Part shown: positions 18,781-27,763 of the stretch, piece by piece
How positions within the stretch are numbered: the stretch's first letter is position 1
Layout of the letters: each line of letters starts with the position of its first letter
NCBI RefSeq assembly: GCF_001718835.1
Contig: NZ_CP013444.1
Span: 1,612,001-1,676,000, forward strand
DNA from: Burkholderia cepacia
GTDB taxonomy: Bacteria > Pseudomonadota > Gammaproteobacteria > Burkholderiales > Burkholderiaceae
Length of the DNA stretch: 64,000 nucleotides
Direction of reading: 5' to 3'
The notes under the pieces: model-generated
The model's input: the letters and a program-made list of their open reading frames with translations, nothing else
The model's database searches: none
Told to the model about the DNA's origin: nothing
Position numbers and translations under genes: made by a program

Positions 18781-20079
18781 ATGCATCGTGAATTCTCCGC
18801 CATCGAGTCGTCGATCGAAGCGTTCATCGATCAACCCGACGATCCGACATTGTTGATCGAAGCGACCGACAACGACGTCGTGCCGGTTCTCAAGATGATG
18901 CAATCGCTCGACGAACGCGTCGGCGACGCGATTTTCCTGATCTTTCCGTTTCCATGCGACGCGGCCGGCGCGTATCTCCAGACGTGCATGGAGACACTCG
19001 CCCGCCAGATCGACGAAGAGGGCGCGGCGCGCGTCGAGCGTGGCGAAGCGGGCTGGCCGCCGTTGCCGCTGACCTGTACCGATCCGAGGCGCACACCCGC
19101 GCAACGGCTGCGCGATGCCGTCATGCACGTTCGCACGCTGATGCCGGAAGGCACCAAGGTCGTATGGGCATGGTTGCCGTCGCCGATGGGCGACTTCGGC
19201 GGCTTCGCGAAGCTGGTGCTGCAATGCCTGGCGCTGAACGGCTTTGAGGAATGGATGGAAGGACATCGATTCTGTATCCGCGATGACCGGAAACATCCGT
19301 GCCTGATTCCGCTCGCTCGCGAGAAGAAGGCCGAGCATGTGCTGATTCTTCCGGTCGATTTCTCGTCAGAAAAGGCGATTCGCCATCTGGTCGACATTGC
19401 GAACGATGCGGCCCATCCGATCGAGCAGCGCATGGGGGCCTTGATGCAGATTGCCGGGATCGACCTTGCGCATGGCCGGCTGCCCGACGCGCAGCGCAAG
19501 TATTACGCGCTCTTTTCCTTCCACGCCGAGCGTAAGGATGCGACGGGCTGCGCGGTGGCATTGCACGGCCTCGGCGATGTGGCGTTGCGCCACGGGTCGC
19601 CGCGTGATGCGAAGGACTGGTACGTACGCGCACTGCCGGCAGCGCTCGATGGCCGGAATCTGCTGGTTGTGCTCAACGCGCTGATGGCGGTGGGCAATTG
19701 CTGCAACGCGCTCGGCGAGCACGCAAAGGCGGCGACCTATTTCGATCTGGCGAGCGGTGCAGCCGGCAGGCTGATGCTCGTGCACACGAAGATCGAGGCG
19801 ATGGAGAAGGGTGGTGTCGCGCTGCTGGCATGTGGCCAGGCGGCGGAAGCCGCGAAGAGCTGGATCGCCGCGAAGGGATTGTGCGAGCAATTCGGCTGCG
19901 AACGGCAGCGCATCAACCTCCTGGATCGCCTCGTATCGCTTTATGGAAACGCCGGGCTGAAAACCGAGGCGAGGGCGTATGAGCTGGAAAAGGATCCGCA
20001 GTACGTGGCTCGCCTGCGTGGAGCCGCGGCACAGGTCACGCATGATCCGGTGGCCGGATATGAACGGGCACGGCAATGA
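18781..20079 (+). CDS. TPR-repeat protein, probable T6SS effector adaptor
   Basis: The 432-residue protein has an N-terminal alpha/beta region (about 1-185; IFLIFPFPCD, KVVWAWLPSPMGDFGG). A helical region of tetratricopeptide-like repeats follows from about residue 205 (IAGIDLAHGRLPDAQRKYYA, ALHGLGDVALRHGSPRDAKD, ALMAVGNCCNALGEHAKAAT, each with A/G-rich helix pairs). No signal peptide or membrane segment is seen. It lies between the VgrG-associated protein and the PAAR-Rhs gene, and its stop overlaps the rhs start (ATGA). No DUF1795 (EagR), DUF4123 or DUF2169 adaptor gene is present. I therefore infer that this protein chaperones or loads the Rhs effector; the TPR assignment itself is well supported. 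Confidence 0.65.
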   Translation: MHREFSAIESSIEAFIDQPDDPTLLIEATDNDVVPVLKMMQSLDERVGDAIFLIFPFPCDAAGAYLQTCMETLARQIDEEGAARVERGEAGWPPLPLTCTDPRRTPAQRLRDAVMHVRTLMPEGTKVVWAWLPSPMGDFGGFAKLVLQCLALNGFEEWMEGHRFCIRDDRKHPCLIPLAREKKAEHVLILPVDFSSEKAIRHLVDIANDAAHPIEQRMGALMQIAGIDLAHGRLPDAQRKYYALFSFHAERKDATGCAVALHGLGDVALRHGSPRDAKDWYVRALPAALDGRNLLVVLNALMAVGNCCNALGEHAKAATYFDLASGAAGRLMLVHTKIEAMEKGGVALLACGQAAEAAKSWIAAKGLCEQFGCERQRINLLDRLVSLYGNAGLKTEARAYELEKDPQYVARLRGAAAQVTHDPVAGYERARQ

Positions 20080-23000
20080 GTGAACCGGCAAACCGGTTGA
20101 CGCGCGCATCCGAGCCGTCCGAGAGCCATGCGGCGCAATCGGAATCGAAGACCGACACCGCGTGCGATTCGCTGCTCGGTACGGTCAAATCGACCTTCGA
20201 TCCGTTCAAGGAGACGTTCTCGTCGGAAGGCGGCGCATTCCATCACGTCAGTGAAGCAGTGAATGCGCTGGCGTCCCTGCAAAGCGCGCCGTCGCAGTTG
20301 CTCAATACCGGCATCGCGCAAATCCCGCTGCTCGACAAGATGCCGGGGATGCCCGCAGCGACGATTGGCGTTCCTCATCTCGGCACGCCGCATGCCCATG
20401 CTCATCCGCCGAGCAACGGTTTTCCGTTACCGAGTGTCGGCCTGACGATCGGCAGCGGTTGTTTGAGCGTGTTGATCGGCGGTATTCCTGCTGCCCGCGT
20501 GCTGGACATCGGCATTGCGCCTACCTGTGGCGGACTGACGCCGTACTTCGACATTCAGACGGGATCGAGCAATACGTTCATCGGCGGAATGCGTGCCGCG
20601 CGCATGGGCATTGACATGACACGGCACTGCAACCCGATGGGGCATGTCGGGAAGTCCGGTGGTGAGGCGGCGAGCGCTGCAGAGAAAAGCGAGGAGGTCG
20701 CGAGCGAGGCGGCGCAGGTGACTGGCCGGGCGAAGTGGATGGGGCGCGCAGGCAAGGCTTGGAAGGTTGGCAATGCGGCGGTTGGGCCTGCGTCGGGTGC
20801 AGCGGGCGCTGCCGCCGACGCGGCGCATGGCGAGGAACTGGCGGCCGCGATGGTGGCCGCGCAGACGGCTGCGGATGCCGCGATGATGCTGCTTGGCAAT
20901 CTGATGGGCAAGGACCCTGGCGTCGAGCCGAGTATGGGGACGCTGCTCGCGGGCAATCCGACCGTGCTGGTCGGCGGGTTTCCGCTGCCTGACTCGCAGA
21001 TGATGTGGCATGGGGCCAAGCATGGGATCGGGAAGAAGGTGCGGCCGAAGTTGCCGAAATGGGCGCAGGAACTGGCGTGTGAGTTCTGGGGCGAACCAGT
21101 TAGTGCGGTCACAGGCGAGGTCAAGAATGACTTCACGGATTACGAGACCGATGAGGTGGTTCCGTTCAAATGGGGACGTCACTACTGTAGCGGTTGGCAC
21201 GAGCGAGACGGCGTGCTGGGATATGGATTTCGGCATGCATGGCAGCATGAGTTGCGGCTGTTGCGGACACGCGCCGTGTATATCGATCCGCGTGGTACGG
21301 AATACACGTTCAGCAGAAGGGCGGATGGCACATATGGTGGCTGTAGTCAGGGCTACGAGGTCGAACAGCTTGACGGCCGGCGCTTCGTTGTCCGGCATGA
21401 ACTGGATGGTGACCTGGAGTTTGAGCGGGCCTTAACAACGGACCGGTCCGCCCGCTGCATGGGGCATGTTCGCGATGGGGCGCGTAGTGTCCTGCACTGG
21501 AACGAAGACGGGCGTCTCGAGAGGATTACGCAAGCCGACGAGCAAGGTCAGACCCGGCGTGTAATCGGATTCTGGTACGACGGGTTCGGGCGGATCGTCC
21601 AAGTTGCCCTGACGGACGTCGATGGCTACAGCAAGCGCATTGCCCGGTACGCCTACGATGCAATCGGCTGTCTGACCGCCCATCGCAATGCGCTTGATGC
21701 GACGGCAAGTTGCGCCTACGACGGTCAGCGCCGTATGGCGCGCCTCACCGATGCGAACGGCTACTCCTTTTTCTACCGCTACGACGCCAGAGGTCGCTGC
21801 ATAGAAAGCAAGGGACAGGACGGCCTGTGGCACGTGCAGCTGCAGTACCACCCGGGGCGAACGATCGTCACCGAAAGCGACGGTGGGAAATGGATGGTGC
21901 TCTATAACGACGCCGGAACGATTACGCGCGTCATCGATCCGTATGGCGGCACGACGGAGTACGTGCTTGGCGCGGACGGCCGCATCGAGAGCGAAATCGA
22001 CTCTGGCGGACGTGCCACACGCTGGCTATACAGCGCAAGCGGGCGTAACACCGGGCGCCTGGATCAGTGGGGAAACCGGTGGCCGGTGAAGGACGAGGTG
22101 CCAGTGCTGCCCAATGCCCGGGCAAATGGAGTTGCGGCGACGCCCTTGGATCAGCAGTGGGGAGACGACAACCCCGAGGACATGACGGATCGGATGCTGC
22201 TGCCGCCGGAAATCGAGGCAGTCGCGGCTGCCGTCGTTGCGCCAGACGCCGCGGCATTGTCTCAGGATGAGCAACGTGAAGTGGACGCGATCGGCAACCT
22301 GGTGCGGCTGCGCGACAAGGACGGCTGTGACTATCACTACAACATCACGTCCTGGAATTTACGTGCAAGTGCGATGGACCCGACGGGCCATACCGTCCGG
22401 TATCGGTATACAGCCAAGGAGCAGATTGCAGCCATCATCGACGCCAATGGCAATGAAAGCTCCTATACCTTCGACCTCAAAGACCGGATCGCAAGTGTGA
22501 CGCGACATGGCCGGCTACGCGAAACGTACAAATACGACTCGGGCGACCGCTTAATCGAAAAGTGCGACGGGGGAGGCAATCTGCTTCTTCAGTTCGAGGC
22601 TGGCGAGAACGGCCTGCACAGCAAGCGCATACTTGCAAGCGGTGAAATGCATTTCTACGCGTACGATTCGCGAGGCAATTTCACGAAGGCATCGACAGAT
22701 CGATTCGATGTCCGCCTGGATTACGACGAAGATGGGCGACGCATCGCGGACAAACGCGACGGGTCGGGTGTCGATCACAGTTATTTCGATGGACGGTTGG
22801 CCAGCACGACGTACTTTGAGCGCTTCGTGGTCCGCTACGACCTAGTCTCTCTAGGCGAAACGCTGATCCGCACGCCGGAGGGCGGCAGTCACCGGCTCAT
22901 GCGTTCATCCGATGGCCGCGTTCTTCTGCGCTTTGGGAACGGGTTGAACCTGTTGTGCAGCTTCGATAAGGACGGTCGTTGCACCGGGCGGCTCGCGTGG

Positions 23001-24656
23001 CGCGAAGGCGTGGCCATGCCGGTGCATAGCGTGGGTTATCAGTACAGTGCGATGGGCGAGTTGCGACGCGTGATCGATAGCGCAGCAGGGACGACCGAGT
23101 ATCAGTATGACGCGGCGCATCGTCTAGTTGGAGAGACGCGCGAGGGGTGGCCGGTGCGTCGCTTTCAGTATGACGCCGCTGGTAACCTTCTCTCAGCCCC
23201 TGGCCATACATGGTTGCGCTACGCAGAGGGCAACCGGCTTTCGGCCACATCGTCTGGCGTATTTCGCTATAACGAGCGCAATCACCTTGCGCAAGAGATC
23301 TCTGTAGACGGCCGTGGCACGACCTGGCGCTATAACAGTCTGGACCTATTGGTGCAAGTCGAATGGAGCGACCGTCCGGAAGTGTGGACTGCCGGGTACG
23401 ACGGCCTGAGCCGGCGTACCACAACGCGCATGGGTGACGCGTGTACGCAGTATTACTGGGACGGTGACAGGCTAGCGGCGGAGGTAGGGCCTGACGGGCG
23501 AATTCGCGTCTACATCTACGTGAACGAATCAGCGCTCCTGCCATTCATGTTTGTCGACTATGCCGGGCTGGAAGCTGACCCGAAGTCGGGGCGGCCGTAC
23601 TTCGTGCTATGCAATCAGGCGGGATTGCCGGAACGGGTCGTGGATCGGGACGGCCAAACCGTATGGGAAACGGAGGACATCGATCCCTACGGCATGATCC
23701 GGGTTGCGCAAGGCAATGCCATTGAGTATGCTCCGCGATGGCCCGGACATTACTTCGATCGGGAAACTGGGCTTCATTACAATCGGTTCCGCTCTTACCA
23801 TCCAGGGCTGGGACGGTACCTGCAGTCCGATCCGGCCGGGCAGTCCGGTGGAATCAATCTTTATGCCTATGTGGCGAATCCGCTGGTCTATGTGGATGTG
23901 CTGGGACTGCGTTGCCCTAAAGCGGATCATCCGGAAGATTGCGACGGGACGGGGCCAGGGCATGAGGATCCGGGACACGCGGGAGCGGGGGGAGAGCCCA
24001 AGCTGCCAAAGCGCCCACGCAGGAAGAAGCCCGAGGAGAAACGGAAAATACCGTGCTTCCATCCCTACGACAAGAAGAATTACAAGCCGTTGTCCGCTCG
24101 AGAAAAACGCAAGTATCTCGAAGAATACGCAAAGCAGCTACGTGGGCAGGAAGCGGCGATCAACTCGATGACGGCGCAAGAGTTCAAGGCTGCACGCAAG
24201 CTCTACCGGGATACGTTCGAGGCCGCCAAGAAGGCGGGGGTCAAAGACCCAAGCGGAAGAAATCCTGATGCGGACAAGAAGCAGGAGCTTTACCGCGAAA
24301 TGTTCAGGGACAAGATCCAGGCAAAAATTCTTGGAGACTTGATGAAAAAGAGCACAGATCCCGATCACGAGAAGGCGTTGAATAACGCCTTGGCGGAGTC
24401 TGGAACACGAGCCGATGAAATATTGAACACGCTTGCAGCGCTACATGAGCCTGATATGGTGGCCGGAGGATGGAAACATCCTGATCCGGAAGGTATGGGA
24501 TCCGACAAGGTCAACAAGTCGATTGGGGCAAGCTGGAAGAGTCGTGTACACGCACTCGACAAAGCGGCGGATGAGGTGCTTGCGGATCCGGAAAGTGATG
24601 GTGTAATGCGCGTTGCGTTGTCGGTTTGTCGCGGCAAGGGAAAGCGAAGGCTATGA
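20076..24656 (+). CDS. PAAR-Rhs T6SS effector with C-terminal Ntox15/Tde-type nuclease
   Basis: A 1526-residue polymorphic toxin. The N-terminal 200 residues hold a PAAR-like spike tip (MPAATIGVPHLG, IGSGCLSVLIGGIPAAR, NTFIGGMRAARMGIDMTRHC). No hydrophobic pre-PAAR helices are seen. YD/RHS repeats fill about residues 340-1230. The core ends with DPAG (about 1252), 18 residues, then DVLGL at 1274-1278, matching the DPxG-(18)-DPxG self-cleavage motif except that the second DP is DV. The last ~248 residues are the toxin: PCFHPYDKKNYKPLS, then HEPD at 1457-1460, the HxxD motif of the Ntox15 family, which includes the Agrobacterium Tde1/Tde2 DNases. G+C falls towards the 3' end, as expected for a swapped tip. 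The next gene encodes the matching immunity type. Confidence 0.9.
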   Translation: MSEPANRLTRASEPSESHAAQSESKTDTACDSLLGTVKSTFDPFKETFSSEGGAFHHVSEAVNALASLQSAPSQLLNTGIAQIPLLDKMPGMPAATIGVPHLGTPHAHAHPPSNGFPLPSVGLTIGSGCLSVLIGGIPAARVLDIGIAPTCGGLTPYFDIQTGSSNTFIGGMRAARMGIDMTRHCNPMGHVGKSGGEAASAAEKSEEVASEAAQVTGRAKWMGRAGKAWKVGNAAVGPASGAAGAAADAAHGEELAAAMVAAQTAADAAMMLLGNLMGKDPGVEPSMGTLLAGNPTVLVGGFPLPDSQMMWHGAKHGIGKKVRPKLPKWAQELACEFWGEPVSAVTGEVKNDFTDYETDEVVPFKWGRHYCSGWHERDGVLGYGFRHAWQHELRLLRTRAVYIDPRGTEYTFSRRADGTYGGCSQGYEVEQLDGRRFVVRHELDGDLEFERALTTDRSARCMGHVRDGARSVLHWNEDGRLERITQADEQGQTRRVIGFWYDGFGRIVQVALTDVDGYSKRIARYAYDAIGCLTAHRNALDATASCAYDGQRRMARLTDANGYSFFYRYDARGRCIESKGQDGLWHVQLQYHPGRTIVTESDGGKWMVLYNDAGTITRVIDPYGGTTEYVLGADGRIESEIDSGGRATRWLYSASGRNTGRLDQWGNRWPVKDEVPVLPNARANGVAATPLDQQWGDDNPEDMTDRMLLPPEIEAVAAAVVAPDAAALSQDEQREVDAIGNLVRLRDKDGCDYHYNITSWNLRASAMDPTGHTVRYRYTAKEQIAAIIDANGNESSYTFDLKDRIASVTRHGRLRETYKYDSGDRLIEKCDGGGNLLLQFEAGENGLHSKRILASGEMHFYAYDSRGNFTKASTDRFDVRLDYDEDGRRIADKRDGSGVDHSYFDGRLASTTYFERFVVRYDLVSLGETLIRTPEGGSHRLMRSSDGRVLLRFGNGLNLLCSFDKDGRCTGRLAWREGVAMPVHSVGYQYSAMGELRRVIDSAAGTTEYQYDAAHRLVGETREGWPVRRFQYDAAGNLLSAPGHTWLRYAEGNRLSATSSGVFRYNERNHLAQEISVDGRGTTWRYNSLDLLVQVEWSDRPEVWTAGYDGLSRRTTTRMGDACTQYYWDGDRLAAEVGPDGRIRVYIYVNESALLPFMFVDYAGLEADPKSGRPYFVLCNQAGLPERVVDRDGQTVWETEDIDPYGMIRVAQGNAIEYAPRWPGHYFDRETGLHYNRFRSYHPGLGRYLQSDPAGQSGGINLYAYVANPLVYVDVLGLRCPKADHPEDCDGTGPGHEDPGHAGAGGEPKLPKRPRRKKPEEKRKIPCFHPYDKKNYKPLSAREKRKYLEEYAKQLRGQEAAINSMTAQEFKAARKLYRDTFEAAKKAGVKDPSGRNPDADKKQELYREMFRDKIQAKILGDLMKKSTDPDHEKALNNALAESGTRADEILNTLAALHEPDMVAGGWKHPDPEGMGSDKVNKSIGASWKSRVHALDKAADEVLADPESDGVMRVALSVCRGKGKRRL

Positions 24657-25270
24657 CAGACATATTATTCGACACATTTGTCAGGAAGTTTGGTCGACGG
24701 ACATTCCGCCAGGATGTTCCGGAGTCGGCAATAGCGAGGTACCGCGACGTCCTTCCCGACCGTTTGCTGGAAATTTGGCGCGAAGAAGGGTGGTCCGCGT
24801 ACGGCGATGGTCTCGTCTGGATCGTCAACCCGGAAGAGTACGAGGATATCGTCGAGATGTGGCTGCGCGATACGCCGGTTGAAGGTATCGACAAATATCA
24901 TGCAATTGTCAGGACAGCGTTTGGTGATCTCTTTCTTTGGGGCGAGGTCACGGGCCCCACTATCACGCTTTCATGTCCTCTGCACGTGCTGGTTTTCGTA
25001 CCGGAAACCATCGAGGAGAAGGTCGAAAACGCCGATCAGGCATTGAGTATTTTCTTCGCGACGCTCTCGCGAGCGGGCTGCGACAAGGGCAATTTGTTCG
25101 AGCTTGCGCTCAAGCAACTAGGGCCATTGGGACCGGAAGATATGTATGGATTCGAGCCCGCCCTGATTGCTGGCGGAGAAATATCTATCGATCATCTCAA
25201 GAAGGTGAACCTGGACGTCCATCTTTCGATACTTCGACAACTTGCCCCGCCTGAAGTCGGCCCATTTTGA
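24653..25270 (+). CDS. Tdi-like immunity protein (GAD-like + DUF1851)
   Basis: The 205-residue cytoplasmic protein has an N-terminal GAD-like domain (FVRKFGRRTFRQDVPESAI; RYRDVLPDRLLEIWREEGWS) and a C-terminal DUF1851-type region (about 125-200; GPLGPEDMYGFEPAL, AGGEISIDHLKKVN). The same pairing is found in Agrobacterium Tdi proteins, which neutralise Ntox15 DNases, so this protects the producer from the adjacent Rhs toxin. The ATG at 24653 overlaps the rhs stop as ATGA, so toxin and antidote are co-translated. Codon use is less G+C-rich than in the T6SS core genes. It has no signal peptide, consistent with a nuclease acting in the cytoplasm. Confidence 0.85.
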   Translation: MTDILFDTFVRKFGRRTFRQDVPESAIARYRDVLPDRLLEIWREEGWSAYGDGLVWIVNPEEYEDIVEMWLRDTPVEGIDKYHAIVRTAFGDLFLWGEVTGPTITLSCPLHVLVFVPETIEEKVENADQALSIFFATLSRAGCDKGNLFELALKQLGPLGPEDMYGFEPALIAGGEISIDHLKKVNLDVHLSILRQLAPPEVGPF

Positions 25271-25675
25271 TGGAAGCTCCGAATGTTCGGACTCCACTTG
25301 GGGTAAGCAGGAATAGAGTGATTCCGAGAAAATGCTGCGTTTTTGTATGCCTGGTCGTGACTCGTCTACACCTCCGAGCGATTGGGATATGGTGCGGCTT
25401 TCAGTAAACAGTGCCATCATGTGAGCGAGTTTTTGCTGACGGGCTGTAACGCGGTGGCCGGACTCGGCAAGGACATCTCCAATTCGGCACGAGCCGTTCA
25501 ACGTGAGCTGTAATGCGTCAATGCTGGTCTGAATATCTTTCAGAAGCGCGCCATTCAAGGAAAAGAAATTGAACCGCGACGCCGTTCGCCTTCGTTACTC
25601 GCAGGATCGACCGCGTGTGAGAGACCGTCGCGGCCGTAGGGCCCGGCGACCATTACACTGCGAGGTAACCGCTTC
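25271..25675. other. Non-coding or decayed stretch after the effector module
   Basis: About 405 bases with no convincing gene. A 14-base perfect inverted repeat (TCCGAATGTTCGGA, 25278-25291) lies seven bases after the immunity-gene stop; it has no T-run, so it is not a classic terminator. A minus-strand reading frame (25558 down to about 25271) encodes a plausible but unrecognised polypeptide beginning MNGALLKDIQTSIDALQL, then runs antisense through the immunity gene. It may be a remnant of another immunity or effector tail. Confidence 0.4.
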
Positions 25676-25978
25676 ATGAGCATCACCGTACGCGACGCCG
25701 TGACCGAGGGACTGGCCGGCTTCGTGTCGGTCTGGGAGCCGGACTATTTCATCCATCACCTGTACGTGGACCGGTTGCACCACCGGCGCGGCATCGGCCG
25801 GGAACTGCTACGCGCGCTGCCGGGTTGGCCGGCAACGCGCTACCGGCTCAAGTGCCTGTGTGCCAACGCGCCGGCGCTGGCGTTCTATCGCGCGAGCCGC
25901 TTCACCGAAATCGGCGTCGGCGCCCCGGAAGACGGCGAGTACCGGCTGCTGGAGTCGAGCGGTGACGACAGGGAGTGA
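25676..25978 (+). pseudogene. GNAT-family N-acetyltransferase, N-terminally truncated
   Basis: The last 100 residues of a GNAT acetyltransferase are present. FVSVWEPDYFIHHLYV is followed by the acetyl-CoA loop HHRRGIGRELL (R-x-x-G-x-G/A pattern) and the C-terminal NAPALAFYRASRFTEIG strand-helix. GNAT proteins of this type usually have about 50 more N-terminal residues with the first helices and strands. Upstream in the same frame only about a dozen codons separate the ATG from a TAG stop, and they do not supply that region. I therefore read it as a fragment rather than a short functional enzyme. It lies 100 bases before an insertion sequence. Confidence 0.6.
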
Positions 25979-26074
25979 CCGTCATCGATCGATCCACATA
26001 GCGCCGTCACTGCCGTCGCACTTGCACGGCTAAGCATACGGCCATAAGTTTACATAACGTGAATTATCAACAAA

Positions 26075-26079
26075 TCGGA
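26075..26079. repeat. Left 5-bp target-site duplication (TCGGA) of the first IS copy
   Basis: TCGGA immediately precedes the TGT left terminus of the first insertion sequence. The same five bases follow its ACA right terminus at 27759-27763. Confidence 0.7.
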
Positions 26080-27758
26080 TGTAGTAGCTTTTTAGAAATG
26101 TCGTGTTCTGGCCATTTAGAAATGTCGTGTTTTGACCTCGGTATGCTTGCCGGTTCCTTGCGGGACCATGGAGCCGGCCATGTATCCAGGTGCACTGGTG
26201 ACACTGAACATGCGAGAACTCGACCGTCTGAAGGTAATCCAGGCCGTGGTGGACATGGGACTCAAGCCCGGACGCGCGGCCGAACGACTGGGCGTGACCG
26301 TGCGTCAGGTCCAGCGTCTGGTGGATCGTTACCGCGAGTCTGGCGCCGCCGGACTGGCTTCGCGCAAACGTGGGCGTCCCGGTAATCGGCGGCTGGATGA
26401 GGACCTGGCTCGACTGGCGCTGACGATCATCCGTGACCGCTATGCCGATTTCGGGCCGACACTGGCCTGCGAGAAGCTCTGGGAGTGTCACGGCATTCGG
26501 CTGGCCAAGGAGACGGTCAGGAAGCTGATGACGGACGCCGGCTTGTGGGTGCCGCGTCGGCAACGACCGCCGAAGGTCTATCAGCCGCGTGCGCGCCGGG
26601 CGTGTCTGGGCGAACTGATCCAGATCGACGGCAGCGATCATCGATGGTTCGAGAACCGGGCGCCGGCCTGCACGCTGCTGGTGTATGTGGACGACGCGAC
26701 GAGCCGGTTGATGATGCTGCACTTCACGCAGACGGAGTCGACGTTCAGCTACTTCGAGGCGACGCGCGCGTATCTGGAGCGTTACGGCAAGCCGGCGGCG
26801 TTGTACAGCGACAAGGCGAGCGTGTTCCGTGGCACGTCAGCCGGCAAGACTGGCAACCGCGTGACGCCATTCGGCCGTGCCATGTACGAGCTGAACATCG
26901 ACACGTTCTGCGCGAACAGCAGCTCGGCCAAGGGACGCGTCGAGCGAGCGCACCTGACGTTGCAGGATCGGCTGGTCAAGGAAATGCGCTTACGCGGGAT
27001 CAACACGGTGGCCGACGCCAACGCATACGCGCCCTCCTTCATGGCCGCCTACAACACACGCTTCGCGAAGCCGCCGAAGAGCGACTTCAATGCACACCGG
27101 CCGCTGCGGGACGACGAGGATCTCGACACGCTGCTGACCTGGCGCGAGACCCGCCGTGTGACGAAGTCGCTGACGGTACAGTACGACCGGGTGATGTACC
27201 TGCTGGACGACACGCCGGAGAACAGGAAGCTGATTCATCGCTACATCGACGTATGGGAGTACCCGGATGGGCGCATCGAGATTCGAGCCGAGGGCCGCGT
27301 GTTGCCATGCCGGCAATACGACCGGCTGAGCGAAATCGATCAAGGTGCGATCGTCGAACACAAACGCCTGAGTCATGTGCTGCAGGTGGCACAGGTACTG
27401 CAGGAACAGCGCGACAATCGGCGTGCGTCAGGATCACCGTCGCGTACCAATCAGGGTGTCGCGGTCCGCAAACCCGACCGCCAGCCCGGCACGAAGAAGC
27501 AGCGCGAATTTACGCAGGCCGATGTGGATGGCGTGATCGTGGAACTGGCGCAACGCAGGCAAACGTCACAGTCACCTCGCAAACCGGGTCGTCGGTCTGC
27601 AAAGGACAGCGGATCCGACGCAAGCGCCCTGCCCGTTCAGGCGCCGACCTTCGACACTGCGTAACGCTCAAACCGAGGAACAACAGGCAGCCAAACCGAC
27701 CGTAAAACCGGACATTTCTATTTAGCTGGCGCCACGACATCTTGAAATGGCCATGACA
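26080..27758 (+). mobile_element. ISNCY/IS1202-like insertion sequence, copy 1 (intact)
   Basis: A 1679-bp element bounded by TGT...ACA and flanked by TCGGA direct repeats. The left end carries two ATGTCG boxes spaced 24 bp apart (26099-26103 and 26123-26127). The right end carries the same boxes in inverted orientation (GGACAT near 27712 and CGACAT near 27735). A single transposase gene fills it. The terminal layout is shared with the two following copies, which is how the ends were placed. The family name is from memory of the transposase type, not from a database search. Confidence 0.75.
26168..27664 (+). CDS. ISNCY/IS1202-type DDE transposase, copy 1
   Basis: A 498-residue transposase. 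The N-terminal helix-turn-helix (GRAAERLGVTVRQVQRLVDRY) is followed by a linker and an rve-type integrase core. The putative catalytic acids are D in LIQIDGSDHRWF, D in ALYSDKASVF and E in GRVERAHLTLQD. The C-terminus is basic and Pro/Ser-rich. The ATG at 26168 was chosen over a TTG at 26132 because the upstream part is not conserved in the second copy. It differs from copy 2 at many positions, so the two are related but not recent duplicates. Full length with no internal stops, so it is probably active. Confidence 0.85.
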   Translation: MEPAMYPGALVTLNMRELDRLKVIQAVVDMGLKPGRAAERLGVTVRQVQRLVDRYRESGAAGLASRKRGRPGNRRLDEDLARLALTIIRDRYADFGPTLACEKLWECHGIRLAKETVRKLMTDAGLWVPRRQRPPKVYQPRARRACLGELIQIDGSDHRWFENRAPACTLLVYVDDATSRLMMLHFTQTESTFSYFEATRAYLERYGKPAALYSDKASVFRGTSAGKTGNRVTPFGRAMYELNIDTFCANSSSAKGRVERAHLTLQDRLVKEMRLRGINTVADANAYAPSFMAAYNTRFAKPPKSDFNAHRPLRDDEDLDTLLTWRETRRVTKSLTVQYDRVMYLLDDTPENRKLIHRYIDVWEYPDGRIEIRAEGRVLPCRQYDRLSEIDQGAIVEHKRLSHVLQVAQVLQEQRDNRRASGSPSRTNQGVAVRKPDRQPGTKKQREFTQADVDGVIVELAQRRQTSQSPRKPGRRSAKDSGSDASALPVQAPTFDTA

Positions 27759-27763
27759 TCGGA
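27759..27763. repeat. Right 5-bp target-site duplication (TCGGA) of copy 1
   Basis: TCGGA sits between the ACA right end of copy 1 and the TGT left end of copy 2. It matches 26075-26079. Copy 1 therefore inserted directly next to the left end of a pre-existing copy 2. Confidence 0.7.
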
